18,056 nucleotides of DNA from Planktomarina sp. (GCA_002698165.1 NZVF01000056.1:12332-30387); one strand, 5' to 3'. Numbered from the stretch's first letter, positions 1-8,000 are shown. The notes: generated from the sequence alone by a model not told the origin. Made by a program: numbers and translations.

Positions 1-1400
1 TCTGCCTCTATTTTTGCAAGATTCTTCTCAGCATCGGCAGCCCCATTAATAACCATTACTTCATTTGATGTCGCTTTTTTATGCGCACTTGAAGTGATCT
101 TTTCTTGCTCTTCCGTATCCAAGATGGATTTTTTTGCGATAAGCTCTGCAGTCTCAGATTTTCCCAATCGTTTTTCTGCATCTTCAATGAAACGTTGAGC
201 GGATTGGTGACGTGCAGCTACACGGGCAAAATCTTCTGTTACCTCAGAAAGTTGAGTCTCACGGTTGTGAAGCACAGTTGCCGCTTCAGACGCCGCTGCT
301 GCAACTTTTTTAATAAGTGCCCCATGACCTGTACTGAAGGCCTCAAGTTCCAATAATTCTGTATTTAGGCGTGAAATAGTCATTTCTGCGTCGTGGTTTA
401 AACTGTCTTCTCGCGTCATATCGGCAGATAATTCAGCAATAGTTTTCTTCAGGTTAGAGATTGCTTCATTAGCACGTTCTTCCTGATCACCCAAATTGTC
501 TTTTTCTACATTCAACCTCTGCAAAGCAGCATTCGCATTAGCCGCTTCTTCTCGTGATGGCGGTAAAACTTCTTCACATTCTTGCCGGACTTTAAGCATT
601 TTTTGTACATTAGTTTCTGCTTGGGACGCCTTTATGGCCCCAACTCGAAGTGCTTCCTTAGCGACTATCAGTGCCTCATCAGCCTCTTTCCACCGACGGT
701 AAAGCAGTAAGCCTTCCGCCAATCGAAGGCTTACTCCTAATTCCTTATATCGAGCAGCTTGTTTTGCCTGGCGAGATAACTGTGATAATTGGTTTCCTAA
801 CTGCTCAATTAAATCAGCAACTCGCAATATGTTAGTTTCGGATCCCTTCAGCTTTAATTCCGCCTCGTGTCGTCGAGCATACAAACCGGAAATGCCTGCC
901 GCCTCCTCTAAAATACGACGACGCGCTTTCGGTTTCGCATTAATTAGGTCACTAATCTGGCCCTGTCTGACCAGGGCTGGTGAATGAGCGCCAGTACTCG
1001 CATCAGCGAAGAGCATCTGTATATCACGAGCGCGGACATCTTTGCTATTAGCTTTGTAAGCTGATCCAATATCTCGAGTGATCCTACGCACTACGTCGAG
1101 AAGGTCACTCGCGTTAAAACTGGCCGGTGCTAGACGTTTTGAATTATCTAATTGTAGGCTAACTTCAGCAAAATTTCGTGCTGGACGCGTCGCAGTACCT
1201 GCAAAGATTACATCCTCCATGCCATCGCCACGCATGGCTGTGGGACGATTTTCTCCCATTACCCAGCGCAATGCTTCAAGCAGGTTTGATTTACCACAAC
1301 CGTTCGGGCCAACTACACCTGTCAACCCATCCGCGATTATCAGATCTGTTGGATCGACAAAGCTTTTGAACCCATTTAGGCGTAATTTGGAAAATCGCAC
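1..1400 (-). CDS. smc: Chromosome segregation ATPase Smc, N-terminal part (cut by window edge)
   Basis: This is the N-terminal 466 codons of the SMC condensin subunit, an ATPase that organises and segregates the chromosome with ScpA and ScpB. The protein opens with KLRLNGFKSF, typical of bacterial Smc. A Walker A motif GPNGCGKSN lies at residues 31-39, followed by the family block ending LRWVMGE. The Q-loop region reads RQGQIS and is followed by ARRRILEEAAGISG. From about residue 170 the sequence is rich in Glu, Lys, Ala and Leu and looks like the ascending coiled coil. The hinge, the returning coil and the C-terminal head lie beyond the left edge. I chose the GTG at 1398-1400 because AGGA sits 9 nt upstream of it on the minus strand and the family N-terminus begins there. 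Family assignment is firm. Only the missing C-terminal part is unknown. Confidence 0.95.
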   Translation of the reverse strand, partial: MRFSKLRLNGFKSFVDPTDLIIADGLTGVVGPNGCGKSNLLEALRWVMGENRPTAMRGDGMEDVIFAGTATRPARNFAEVSLQLDNSKRLAPASFNASDLLDVVRRITRDIGSAYKANSKDVRARDIQMLFADASTGAHSPALVRQGQISDLINAKPKARRRILEEAAGISGLYARRHEAELKLKGSETNILRVADLIEQLGNQLSQLSRQAKQAARYKELGVSLRLAEGLLLYRRWKEADEALIVAKEALRVGAIKASQAETNVQKMLKVRQECEEVLPPSREEAANANAALQRLNVEKDNLGDQEERANEAISNLKKTIAELSADMTREDSLNHDAEMTISRLNTELLELEAFSTGHGALIKKVAAAASEAATVLHNRETQLSEVTEDFARVAARHQSAQRFIEDAEKRLGKSETAELIAKKSILDTEEQEKITSSAHKKATSNEVMVINGAADAEKNLAKIEA

Positions 1401-1730
1401 TGCTATAAATCCTAATGATTCTTGTTGAAGTAGTTTGACGATTTGGAGAGGATTAAGTCAACGCAATAACGCAAGATAGAGTGATATCTAAAGATTTATC
1501 CACAAGATGTTGAAAGTTTAATTGTTTCCGATAGTTATTATCGAAATTTAAAATATCTCAGCGTGGTATGTTCAAGGATACACAAAATCTACATTTTGCT
1601 GATAAAAATACTGAATTTCAAAATAACGTGACGCTCCAAGGATTATCAAAGTGTAAATGCCGATAGTCTGCAATCGGTTGTCGCAAACGACCTTGACCAG
1701 ATCACAGAAGCAATGCAGTTGTATTTATGT
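1401..1730. other. Divergent intergenic region between smc and the cobalamin riboswitch
   Basis: This AT-rich stretch of about 330 nt has no convincing gene. It should carry the promoters for smc (leftward) and for the riboswitch-cbtB-cbtA transcript (rightward). It holds a perfect DnaA-box 9-mer at 1496-1504, a GATTC (GANTC-type) site at 1417-1421 just upstream of the smc start, and small inverted repeats at 1529-1543, 1660-1677 and 1680-1691. TTGACC at 1693-1698 resembles a -35 element for the riboswitch. However, the best -10-like hexamer (TATTTA, 1722-1727) is 23 nt away, so I do not assign a promoter. Confidence 0.6.
1496..1504 (+). promoter_or_regulatory. Perfect DnaA-box match upstream of smc
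   Basis: The 9-mer TTATCCACA matches the strongest E. coli-type DnaA box exactly. It lies about 96 nt upstream of the smc start codon. I noticed only this one copy, so it is not an origin cluster. It could be a DnaA-ATP binding site affecting smc expression, or chance: a given 9-mer is expected roughly 0.1-0.2 times in a window of this size counting both strands. Confidence 0.35.
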
Positions 1731-1914
1731 AAGGTGTTCAATGGACGCAAAGCGTTCAGAACTGAAACGGGAATTTGGAATGGGTGACCCGTATTGGGAT
1801 CCAGAGCCAAAGCCGCCCCCGCGACTGTATGCGGTTTGGGTTTGTCATGTACCACTGGGAAACTGGGAAGGTGACAAACCATCATGCCGTAAGCCAGGAG
1901 ACCGGCCTTCACCA
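1731..1914 (+). promoter_or_regulatory. Cobalamin (AdoCbl) riboswitch
   Basis: This is a cobalamin-sensing RNA leader upstream of the cobalt transporter genes cbtB-cbtA. The conserved core is visible in order: AAACGGGAA around 1765-1773, GCCCCCGCGACTGT around 1815-1828 closed by GCGG, CCACTGGGA at 1852-1860, GGGAAGG at 1865-1871, and the B12 box GCCAGGAGACCGGCC at 1893-1907. GGTG near 1733 can pair with CACC at 1910-1913 to close the outer stem. In the known family, bound adenosylcobalamin represses downstream expression. No T-tract terminator follows, and the next gene's ribosome-binding site is about 35 nt away, so control is probably at translation initiation. The 5' boundary is approximate. 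Confidence 0.95.
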
Positions 1915-1918
1915 TATG

Positions 1919-1952
1919 TAAACCACCTGTCGGGTGTGACGGGTTTAGGAGA
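1919..1952 (+). promoter_or_regulatory. Candidate expression platform: helix abutting the cbtB Shine-Dalgarno
   Basis: TAAACC (1919-1924) is exactly complementary to GGTTTA (1942-1947), and inside it ACC (1925-1927) can pair with GGT (1933-1935). The 3' arm of the outer helix runs into the ribosome-binding site TTAGGAGA (1945-1952) of cbtB, whose ATG is at 1960. When formed, the helix would cover the first bases of the site. This is a plausible on/off element for the riboswitch just upstream. The pairing is seen by eye only and was not folded. Confidence 0.4.
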
Positions 1953-1959
1953 TAAAAAA

Positions 1960-2130
1960 ATGACGACTAAAACACATGAAGTTGTAGATTCAACACAGGT
2001 AACTATTGGTATTGTAATTGCTTTTGTTACAGGACTGGCATTGCTGTTTGCATCTGGATACGCACAGGCTACAGCCCTCCACGATGCTGCCCATGACCAA
2101 CGCCACGCTATGGCTTTTCCCTGCCATTAA
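1960..2130 (+). CDS. cbtB: CbtB, small subunit of predicted cobalt transporter
   Basis: This 56-residue protein has one hydrophobic segment at about residues 14-34 and a His-rich tail reading HDAAHDQRHAMAFPCH. The tail is the hallmark of the CbtB family, a small membrane protein proposed to bind cobalt and work with CbtA as a B12-regulated cobalt importer. The ATG at 1960 follows the strong ribosome-binding site TTAGGAGA at a suitable distance. A longer reading through the riboswitch is possible in this frame but is rejected. cbtA begins 5 nt after the stop, so the two genes are co-transcribed and probably translationally coupled. Control by the upstream cobalamin riboswitch fits the known regulation of this family. 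Cobalt specificity is inferred from context. Confidence 0.9.
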   Translation: MTTKTHEVVDSTQVTIGIVIAFVTGLALLFASGYAQATALHDAAHDQRHAMAFPCH

Positions 2131-2135
2131 AAAAA

Positions 2136-2822
2136 ATGGTAAAAAATCTTTTTATCAGCGCACTGTGTGCGGGTATTGTTGCAGGGCTGATAGCCGCCCT
2201 GTTGCAATTCATTTTCGTCATACCGGCCCTACTCGAGGGAGAGTTGTTTGAATCAGGTGTACACGTCCACTTTGGCTTAGATGGATCACCGCAAAGCGAT
2301 CGAGCTTCGCCCAGCTTAGGCGATGACTGGAGCCGTCATAGTATGACTGTGGCTTTTAACATTGTGACATACACTGGATATGGCCTGCTTCTGGCCGCTA
2401 TGATAGCTTTTGCAGGTCTTAAAGGGATCATAACAACTCCCCGTAACGGCTTGGTGTGGGGGCTATGCGGTTTCATTGCTGTACAATTGGCACCCGCAGT
2501 AGGCCTACCACCGGAACTACCTGGGACGATTGGCGCTGAAATAGGACCACGTCAAATTTGGTGGCTTGGAACAATTTTGGCGACATCTCTTGGACTTGGA
2601 CTAATTGCGTTTGGTCAGAATTACCTACCACTGGGCGGGATAGCCATTATCGCGATACCACATTTAGTTGGCGCACCACATCTCGATGTATTTTTTGGTG
2701 TAGCACCACCAGAGCTTGCAGCAGAATTCTCCACGCTCAGCTTGGGTACTGCAGCGGCAGGATGGGTCGTTTTGGGCTATCTGGTGTCAGAGATGCTTCA
2801 ACGGTTAGACAAAAGCACTTAA
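2136..2822 (+). CDS. cbtA: CbtA, membrane subunit of predicted cobalt transporter
   Basis: This 228-residue integral membrane protein of the CbtA family partners CbtB in predicted cobalt uptake for B12 synthesis. Hydrophobic segments lie at about residues 5-33, 73-97, 104-124, 141-161, 165-182 and 200-220, consistent with five or six membrane spans. Family-like features are the N-terminal AGIVAGLIAALLQ stretch, HVHFG near residue 43, and the IPHLVGAPH motif in the C-terminal third. The ATG follows the cbtB stop by 5 nt with no separate ribosome-binding site, which points to coupling. Its stop shares the TTAA at 2819-2822 with the stop of the opposing DUF1636 gene, so the two genes converge with a 4-nt overlap. 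Cobalt as substrate is inferred from family and riboswitch context. Confidence 0.9.
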   Translation: MVKNLFISALCAGIVAGLIAALLQFIFVIPALLEGELFESGVHVHFGLDGSPQSDRASPSLGDDWSRHSMTVAFNIVTYTGYGLLLAAMIAFAGLKGIITTPRNGLVWGLCGFIAVQLAPAVGLPPELPGTIGAEIGPRQIWWLGTILATSLGLGLIAFGQNYLPLGGIAIIAIPHLVGAPHLDVFFGVAPPELAAEFSTLSLGTAAAGWVVLGYLVSEMLQRLDKST

Positions 2823-3163
2823 AGCTTTGGCACGCGTCCCTTCAAACAAAGACGAAGACGCCCAGCCTTCTGGGCGTCCTCAATCCATCCATCAGGGGCA
2901 TCATTATAAAGTTTGAGCAAACCGAGCATATCTTGGGTATCAGTCTGCGGGTCGGCTCCAGAAAAAAGATAAGTCGCCTTTTTGTGGCCCTGAAGGGCAA
3001 AGGATAGTGGGGTATCACACATGTTTAGACAGGGAGTCGTTAATACATCAATGTTCAAACCATGCTTGGCAACTGCGGTTGACAGCTGGCTCGCCCAAGC
3101 AAGTCCAACAGGTGCAGAGTCTTTTTCTGCACAGGTTTCACATATCACTACTCGATCTTTCAC
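2819..3163 (-). CDS. DUF1636 predicted metal-binding protein of B12 clusters
   Basis: This 114-residue protein resembles the DUF1636 family, small Cys-containing proteins often found beside cobalamin genes and described only as predicted metal-binding. Four cysteines are placed as C8-x2-C11 and C45-x3-C49, a spacing reminiscent of thioredoxin-like [2Fe-2S] proteins. A fifth, C106, lies near the C-terminus. The start is GTG at 3161-3163, supported by AAGGA 6 nt upstream on the minus strand. The gene lies antiparallel between cbtA and cobW. It converges on cbtA with a 4-nt overlap and diverges from cobW across 68 nt. A role in handling cobalt or an Fe-S cofactor for cobaltochelatase is guesswork from position. 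The biochemical function is not known to me. Confidence 0.8.
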   Translation of the reverse strand: MKDRVVICETCAEKDSAPVGLAWASQLSTAVAKHGLNIDVLTTPCLNMCDTPLSFALQGHKKATYLFSGADPQTDTQDMLGLLKLYNDAPDGWIEDAQKAGRLRLCLKGRVPKL

Positions 3164-3231
3164 AAAGTATCCTTTTATCTAAAATCTAGCCGCCCCAAAA
3201 CACTCCTAGCCTAATCACAAGGAAATATAAC

Positions 3232-4314
3232 ATGGTAACAAAAATTCCTGCTACAATCATTACCGGCTTTCTTGGGTCAGGTAAAACAACGTTGATCCGC
3301 CACATGTTACAAAATGCCAAGGGCCGAAGGATTGCTTTGATCATCAATGAATTTGGTGATTTGGGTGTTGATGGTGACATCCTAAAAGGCTGTGGCGACG
3401 AAACCTGCCGCGAAGAGGATGTCGTGGAGTTATCGAATGGCTGCATCTGCTGCACTGTAGCAGATGATTTCATCCCAACCATAGAGAAGTTGCTAGAACG
3501 GGAAGACAAGCTGGACCATATTGTCATTGAAACCAGTGGTTTGGCCCTACCGCAACCTTTAGTTCGAGCATTTAATTGGCCAAAAATTTCTACGCAGGTA
3601 ACCGTGGATGGCGTGGTAACAGTGGTAGACGGAAAGGCTGTCACTGAAGGACGCTTTGCACATTCTGTCGAAGCGGTCGATGCGCAACGTAAACTTGATG
3701 AGAATCTAGATCACGAAACCCCACTATCAGAACTTTTTGAAGATCAAATTGCCTGCGCGGACATGATTGTAGTAAACAAAGCGGATTTACTAAATTCCGT
3801 ACAAGCAGATGATTTAATGATTAACCTCGAGAATTCAGCACGCAGTGGTGTTCAAGTCTTGAAAACTTCTATGGGCAAACTGCCAGTGGATGTATTATTG
3901 GGTCAAGGAATTGGAGCAGAGACTGATTTGGCTTCACGCCATGAAATCCACCATCATCATCATGATCATGACGACGAAAAGCAATTGGATGAGGATCATC
4001 TGCACGAGCATGATCATGACGCTTTTGAAAGCTTTGTAGTCAACCTTCATGAGATTGAAGATGCCGACACGTTTGCAACCCAAGTCTCTAGTATCATCCG
4101 AACGCATGACATTTTGCGCCTTAAAGGCTTTGTAGCTGTGGCAAAAAAACCGATGCGTCTTACACTTCAAGCTGTTGGTTCCAGGGTTGAGACTTATTTT
4201 GATCAACCTTTTGACAAGGCCCCCCGTGTTACGCGACTTGTGGTGATTGGCCAATCTGGTTTAGATCGGCCTTCAATTGAGGCAGCACTAAACGCCTGCA
4301 CCACAATCAAGTAA
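3232..4314 (+). CDS. cobW: CobW, G3E-family GTPase metallochaperone for cobalamin synthesis
   Basis: This 360-residue COG0523/G3E GTPase is thought to deliver cobalt to the CobNST chelatase in the aerobic B12 pathway. The Walker A motif GFLGSGKT is at residues 12-19. The metal-binding CxCC motif is present as GCICC (residues 70-74). A switch-like ETSGLALP follows near residue 103, and NKAD, the guanine-specificity motif, is at 182-185. A His/Asp-rich linker spans about residues 240-263, a likely metal-collecting loop. The C-terminal CobW_C domain follows. The segment KGCGDETCREEDVVELSNG is typical of true CobW rather than zinc-linked paralogues. AAGGA lies 8 nt before the ATG. The gene is divergent from the DUF1636 gene, so it likely has its own promoter in the 68-nt gap. 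Confidence 0.93.
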   Translation: MVTKIPATIITGFLGSGKTTLIRHMLQNAKGRRIALIINEFGDLGVDGDILKGCGDETCREEDVVELSNGCICCTVADDFIPTIEKLLEREDKLDHIVIETSGLALPQPLVRAFNWPKISTQVTVDGVVTVVDGKAVTEGRFAHSVEAVDAQRKLDENLDHETPLSELFEDQIACADMIVVNKADLLNSVQADDLMINLENSARSGVQVLKTSMGKLPVDVLLGQGIGAETDLASRHEIHHHHHDHDDEKQLDEDHLHEHDHDAFESFVVNLHEIEDADTFATQVSSIIRTHDILRLKGFVAVAKKPMRLTLQAVGSRVETYFDQPFDKAPRVTRLVVIGQSGLDRPSIEAALNACTTIK

Positions 4315-4318
4315 TCCA

Positions 4319-4768
4319 ATGGTTGTTATTGAGCGAGGAAATCCACACGAGCCACAAGCGACAGCTTTGTTGCAAGCCAGCCAGTTGCTGATGCAATCAC
4401 TGTTCCCACCTGAGGACAATGCCTATTTATCAATTGATGAACTTTGTTCAGAAAATGTACATTTCTTTGTCGCCCGCAACGGCGCCATGTTGCAAGGAAC
4501 TGGCGCATTGGTGATAAACAAAAAATATGGAGAAATAAAATCCATGTTCGTAGATCCCAAGGCCCGAAGACAAGGGATAGCAGCTACCATCTTAAAAAGC
4601 CTGGAGGAACTAGCTCACAGAACGGGCCTGAGGTTAATACAATTAGAAACTGGAAACAAATTGCAAGCTGCAGTCCATTTCTATGAACGGCACGGTTTTA
4701 TTATCTGCGAGCCTTTTGGTAGGTATACATCCAACCCAAGCAGTATTTTTATGAAAAAACTGCTATGA
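4319..4768 (+). CDS. GNAT-family N-acetyltransferase, substrate unknown
   Basis: This is a 149-residue single-domain acetyltransferase using acetyl-CoA. Motif A is clear: strand IKSMFVDP followed by the pyrophosphate-binding loop RRQGIA at residues 83-88. The later part LETGNKLQAAVHFYERHGF (about 109-127) is the usual GNAT motif B with its Tyr and the GF turn. It begins 4 nt after the cobW stop, so the two are very probably on one transcript. Its stop is 2 nt from the stop of the opposing 55-aa gene. Nothing in the sequence points to a substrate. It could modify an amino acid, polyamine, small toxic molecule or protein N-terminus. I know of no required acetylation step in B12 synthesis, so operon membership may be incidental. 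Confidence 0.85.
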   Translation: MVVIERGNPHEPQATALLQASQLLMQSLFPPEDNAYLSIDELCSENVHFFVARNGAMLQGTGALVINKKYGEIKSMFVDPKARRQGIAATILKSLEELAHRTGLRLIQLETGNKLQAAVHFYERHGFIICEPFGRYTSNPSSIFMKKLL

Positions 4769-4770
4769 AG

Positions 4771-4938
4771 TTATTTTTTTTCCTTACGCAGTTCAGCAGC
4801 TGCTTTCATCCGGGCGAGCAATTCAGCCTTGCTCTCACTTTTTCCAAAAGGGTTTTCACTGCTTCCTTTGGCGTTGTGTTCGTTATGGCGCGGGCTATTA
4901 CCACGCTGTTTAATGCTACCAACATTTTTGTAGGCCAT
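4771..4938 (-). CDS. Small basic protein of 55 residues, unknown function
   Basis: This short gene lies on the minus strand between the GNAT gene and cobN. It starts at ATG (4936-4938), has the strong ribosome-binding site AAAGGA (4945-4950) ending 6 nt upstream of the ATG, and ends at TAA (4771-4773), giving exactly 56 codons. The protein begins MAYKNVGSIKQRGNSPRHNE and has a polar, disordered-looking first half with NPFGKSESKAE in the middle. A probable amphipathic helix, ELLARMKAAAELRKEKK, forms the end. It has no cysteines, no membrane segment and no signal peptide, and is strongly basic. The composition resembles a small nucleic-acid- or ribosome-associated protein. I recognise no family. 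The well-placed ribosome-binding site and the tight fit between neighbouring genes argue that it is real. Confidence 0.7.
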   Translation of the reverse strand: MAYKNVGSIKQRGNSPRHNEHNAKGSSENPFGKSESKAELLARMKAAAELRKEKK

Positions 4939-5018
4939 GATATATCCTTTAAAACAGCTTACCGTTTAGTGATGGCAAATGCCCTATTCCCACACAATGA
5001 GCAATACGAGTCCACCTG

Positions 5019-8000
5019 ATGCACCTACTTGCCGCTACACCCGGATCTGTAGATGATGGAAAAGAGCCTGTTGATTTGGGTCAAACTCCAGCTGAAGTTA
5101 TCTTTATCTCTGCTGCTGATACTGAACTTGCAGCGCTTTCAACAGCACGCTCCGAGATGTCAGACCCACCAAGCCTGCGGTTAGCCAATATGATGCACCT
5201 TCAACATCCTATGTCAGTAGATCTTCACATTGAGTCCTGTGCTTCAAAAGCAAAATTAGTTGTGGTCCGCGTATTGGGTGGTGCCAGTTATTGGAAATAT
5301 GGCTTTGAGCAATATGCAGCTCGTTTAATTGATGCAGGGGTAGCCTTTGCAGCATTACCCGGTGACGACAAACCAGATCGGGAACTTCGCCAATTTTCAA
5401 CAATCCCCGACGAGGATTATGACTCGCTTTGGGCATATCTTGTGGAAGGTGGACCTAAAAACTCGGTAAATTTCCTTAATTATTGCAACTCCATCATCAA
5501 TCAAGCCGACCCACCACAAGCTGCTGAGTCCCTTTTACGTGCTGGTGTATACTGGCCAGGCGCAGGCATCTCAGATATTTCATCCGTGCAGGAAGAATGG
5601 AAGGAAAACGCACCAGTCGTACCGTTAGTTTTCTATCGGGCATTGGTGCAAGGAGCTGGGCTTAACCCAATCAACCGAATGGTCAGGGCTCTGCTCCGTG
5701 AAGAGATTAATCCACTCCCAATTTTTGTGGCGTCATTAAAAGATCCTATTTCAGTAGCTACGCTGGACCAACTATTTCAATCCACTGATCCGGATGCTAT
5801 TCTAAATTGCACATCATTCGCTGTAGGCAATCCACATGGGGACGGGAACCCAGAAAACCCGCTGACCCTGCCTTCCGCCTGCAAAGCACCCGTCCTCCAA
5901 GTTGTTCTCTCAGCAAGTACTGAGCAGGATTGGGAAAAGGGGCTAAATGGCCTCTCTGCTCGCGATATAGCCATGAATGTGGCCCTACCCGAAGTTGACG
6001 GTCGGATTTTGTCGCGTGCTGTTAGCTTCAAGGGCGAAGCATTTTTTGATGAAGCCACACAATGCCCAATTGCCACATATAAGGCTCGCGGTGACCGCAT
6101 CTCTTTTGTAGCAGCCCTTGCCTCAAATTGGACCAACCTGCGGCGGACCAATGCCTCAGAGCGTCAGGTTGCATTGGTGTTGGCGAATTATCCTAATAAG
6201 GACGGTCGACTTGCAAATGGAGTTGGGTTGGATACCCCAGAATCAGCAATTTCTATTTTAAAATGCCTACAAAAAAATGGATATAATGTTCTAGATCTTC
6301 CCAAAGACAGCACAGATTTAATGGCCCATATAATGGCAGGACCTACCAATTGGCTGACAAATCGCGTGGATCGTAGTGGTGGTAAAACCCTTTCACTGAC
6401 TGACTACTTGAAACACTATAAAGAACTTCCCTATAGCCTTCGCAAACGAATTGAGGATCGCTGGGGTACTCCCAGCCTAGATCCGTTTTTTGAACCAACG
6501 ACTGAGGCTAAAGGAGGTAATTTTAAACTATCCATTACGCAGTTCGGAAATGTCACCTTGGGCCTACAACCAGCGCGAGGTTATAACATTGACCCAACAG
6601 AAACATATCATTCACCAGACCTTGTCCCACCACACAACTACCTTGCTTTCTATTTTTGGCTCCGCCACTCACAAGGAGCCCACGCAATTGTGCATCTGGG
6701 CAAGCATGGGAACTTAGAATGGTTACCTGGCAAGGCGGTTGCTTTAAGTGAGGAGTGCCTACCAGAGGCAATTTTGGGGCCAACTCCACATCTCTATCCA
6801 TTCATTGTGAATGATCCCGGAGAAGGCACTCAGGCCAAAAGGCGGTCTCATGCTGTTATCATTGACCACCTAACTCCACCAATGAGCCGCGCAGAAACAT
6901 ACGGACCTCTGCGAGATTTAGAAGCTTTAGTAGATGAATATTATGAAGCTGCAGGCATTGATCCACGTCGTATTGATTACCTAAGACGTGAAATCCTTAC
7001 ACTAAGCGCTACTACTGGCTTGGACAAAGATATTGGGTTCCAAGGGGAAGAAAGTGGAGATTTAGCAAAATTAGACGCCTATCTTTGCGATTTGAAAGAA
7101 GCCCAAATCCGAGATGGATTACATGTTTTTGGGCAAACCCCGGAAGGTTCACAGCTAAGAGACTTAACAATCGCTCTGGCACGCATTCCACGCAGTTCAG
7201 GCAAGGCAGGCAATGCGTCTCTTTTGCGCGCAATAGCAGATGATTTTGGCATGGGATTTGATCCGCTGGACTGTAATCTTGCAGAATTATGGCAAGACCA
7301 TAAGCCTGAAGCATTGGTTGCAGTTAGCGATGATATCTGGCGAAGTAATGGGGACACAGTTGAGCGGCTCGAACTGCTGGCTCAGAGTATGGTCGAGACA
7401 GATATCCAACCACCTGGTCCAAAATCTTCCATGGTTATAGACCACATACGCGATCAAATTGCTCCAACACTGGCCAGATGTGGCCCGTATGAGATCAAAG
7501 GCCTGTTAAGCGCACTTGCCGGAAAATTCGTGAACTCAGGACCTTCCGGCGCTCCCACTCGGGGCCGTTTAGATGTCTTGCCAACTGGACGGAATTTTTA
7601 CTCAGTCGACAGCCGAGCTGTGCCCACGCCAACGGCTTGGGCCTTAGGCTGGAAATCTGCCAACCTATTAATCGATAAGCATTTACAGGATCATGGGGAT
7701 TGGCCTCGTGCACTATTACTAACTGCATGGGGCACCGCCAATATGCGTACTGGCGGAGATGATATAGCCCAGTGTTTGGCCCTAATGGGCGTGAAACCCA
7801 AGTGGGATACCGCCAATCGTAGGGTTACGGGCTTTGAAATTATCCCTTCAAGCACTTTGGGACGTCCACGTGTCGATGTCACGCTGCGTATTTCAGGTTT
7901 TTTTCGTGATGCTTTTCCAGGGTTGATTGATTTAGTTGATAGCGCCGCGCGGGCCGTTTTGGCATTAGATGAGCCGAATGAGATAAACCCAGCTAAAGAA

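Noticed and set aside
1646..1915. Minus-strand ORF of 89 residues opposite the riboswitch
   Set aside because: It is a shadow of the conserved riboswitch sequence, with no family resemblance or ribosome-binding site.
1657..2130. Longer reading frame of CbtB, 157 residues, running through the riboswitch
   Set aside because: The extra N-terminal part translates structured riboswitch RNA. The ATG at 1960 has a strong ribosome-binding site and gives the normal CbtB length.
4765..5019. Plus-strand ORF of 84 residues between the GNAT gene and cobN
   Set aside because: It lies opposite the better supported 55-residue minus-strand gene, and its hydrophobic, Phe-rich translation looks like an antisense shadow.
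4997..5056. Short frame-shifted ORF (MSNTSPPDAP...) overlapping the cobN start, possible leader peptide
   Set aside because: It has no ribosome-binding site and its codon pattern offers no support. The overlap is most likely chance, although the weak cobN ribosome-binding site leaves a small doubt.
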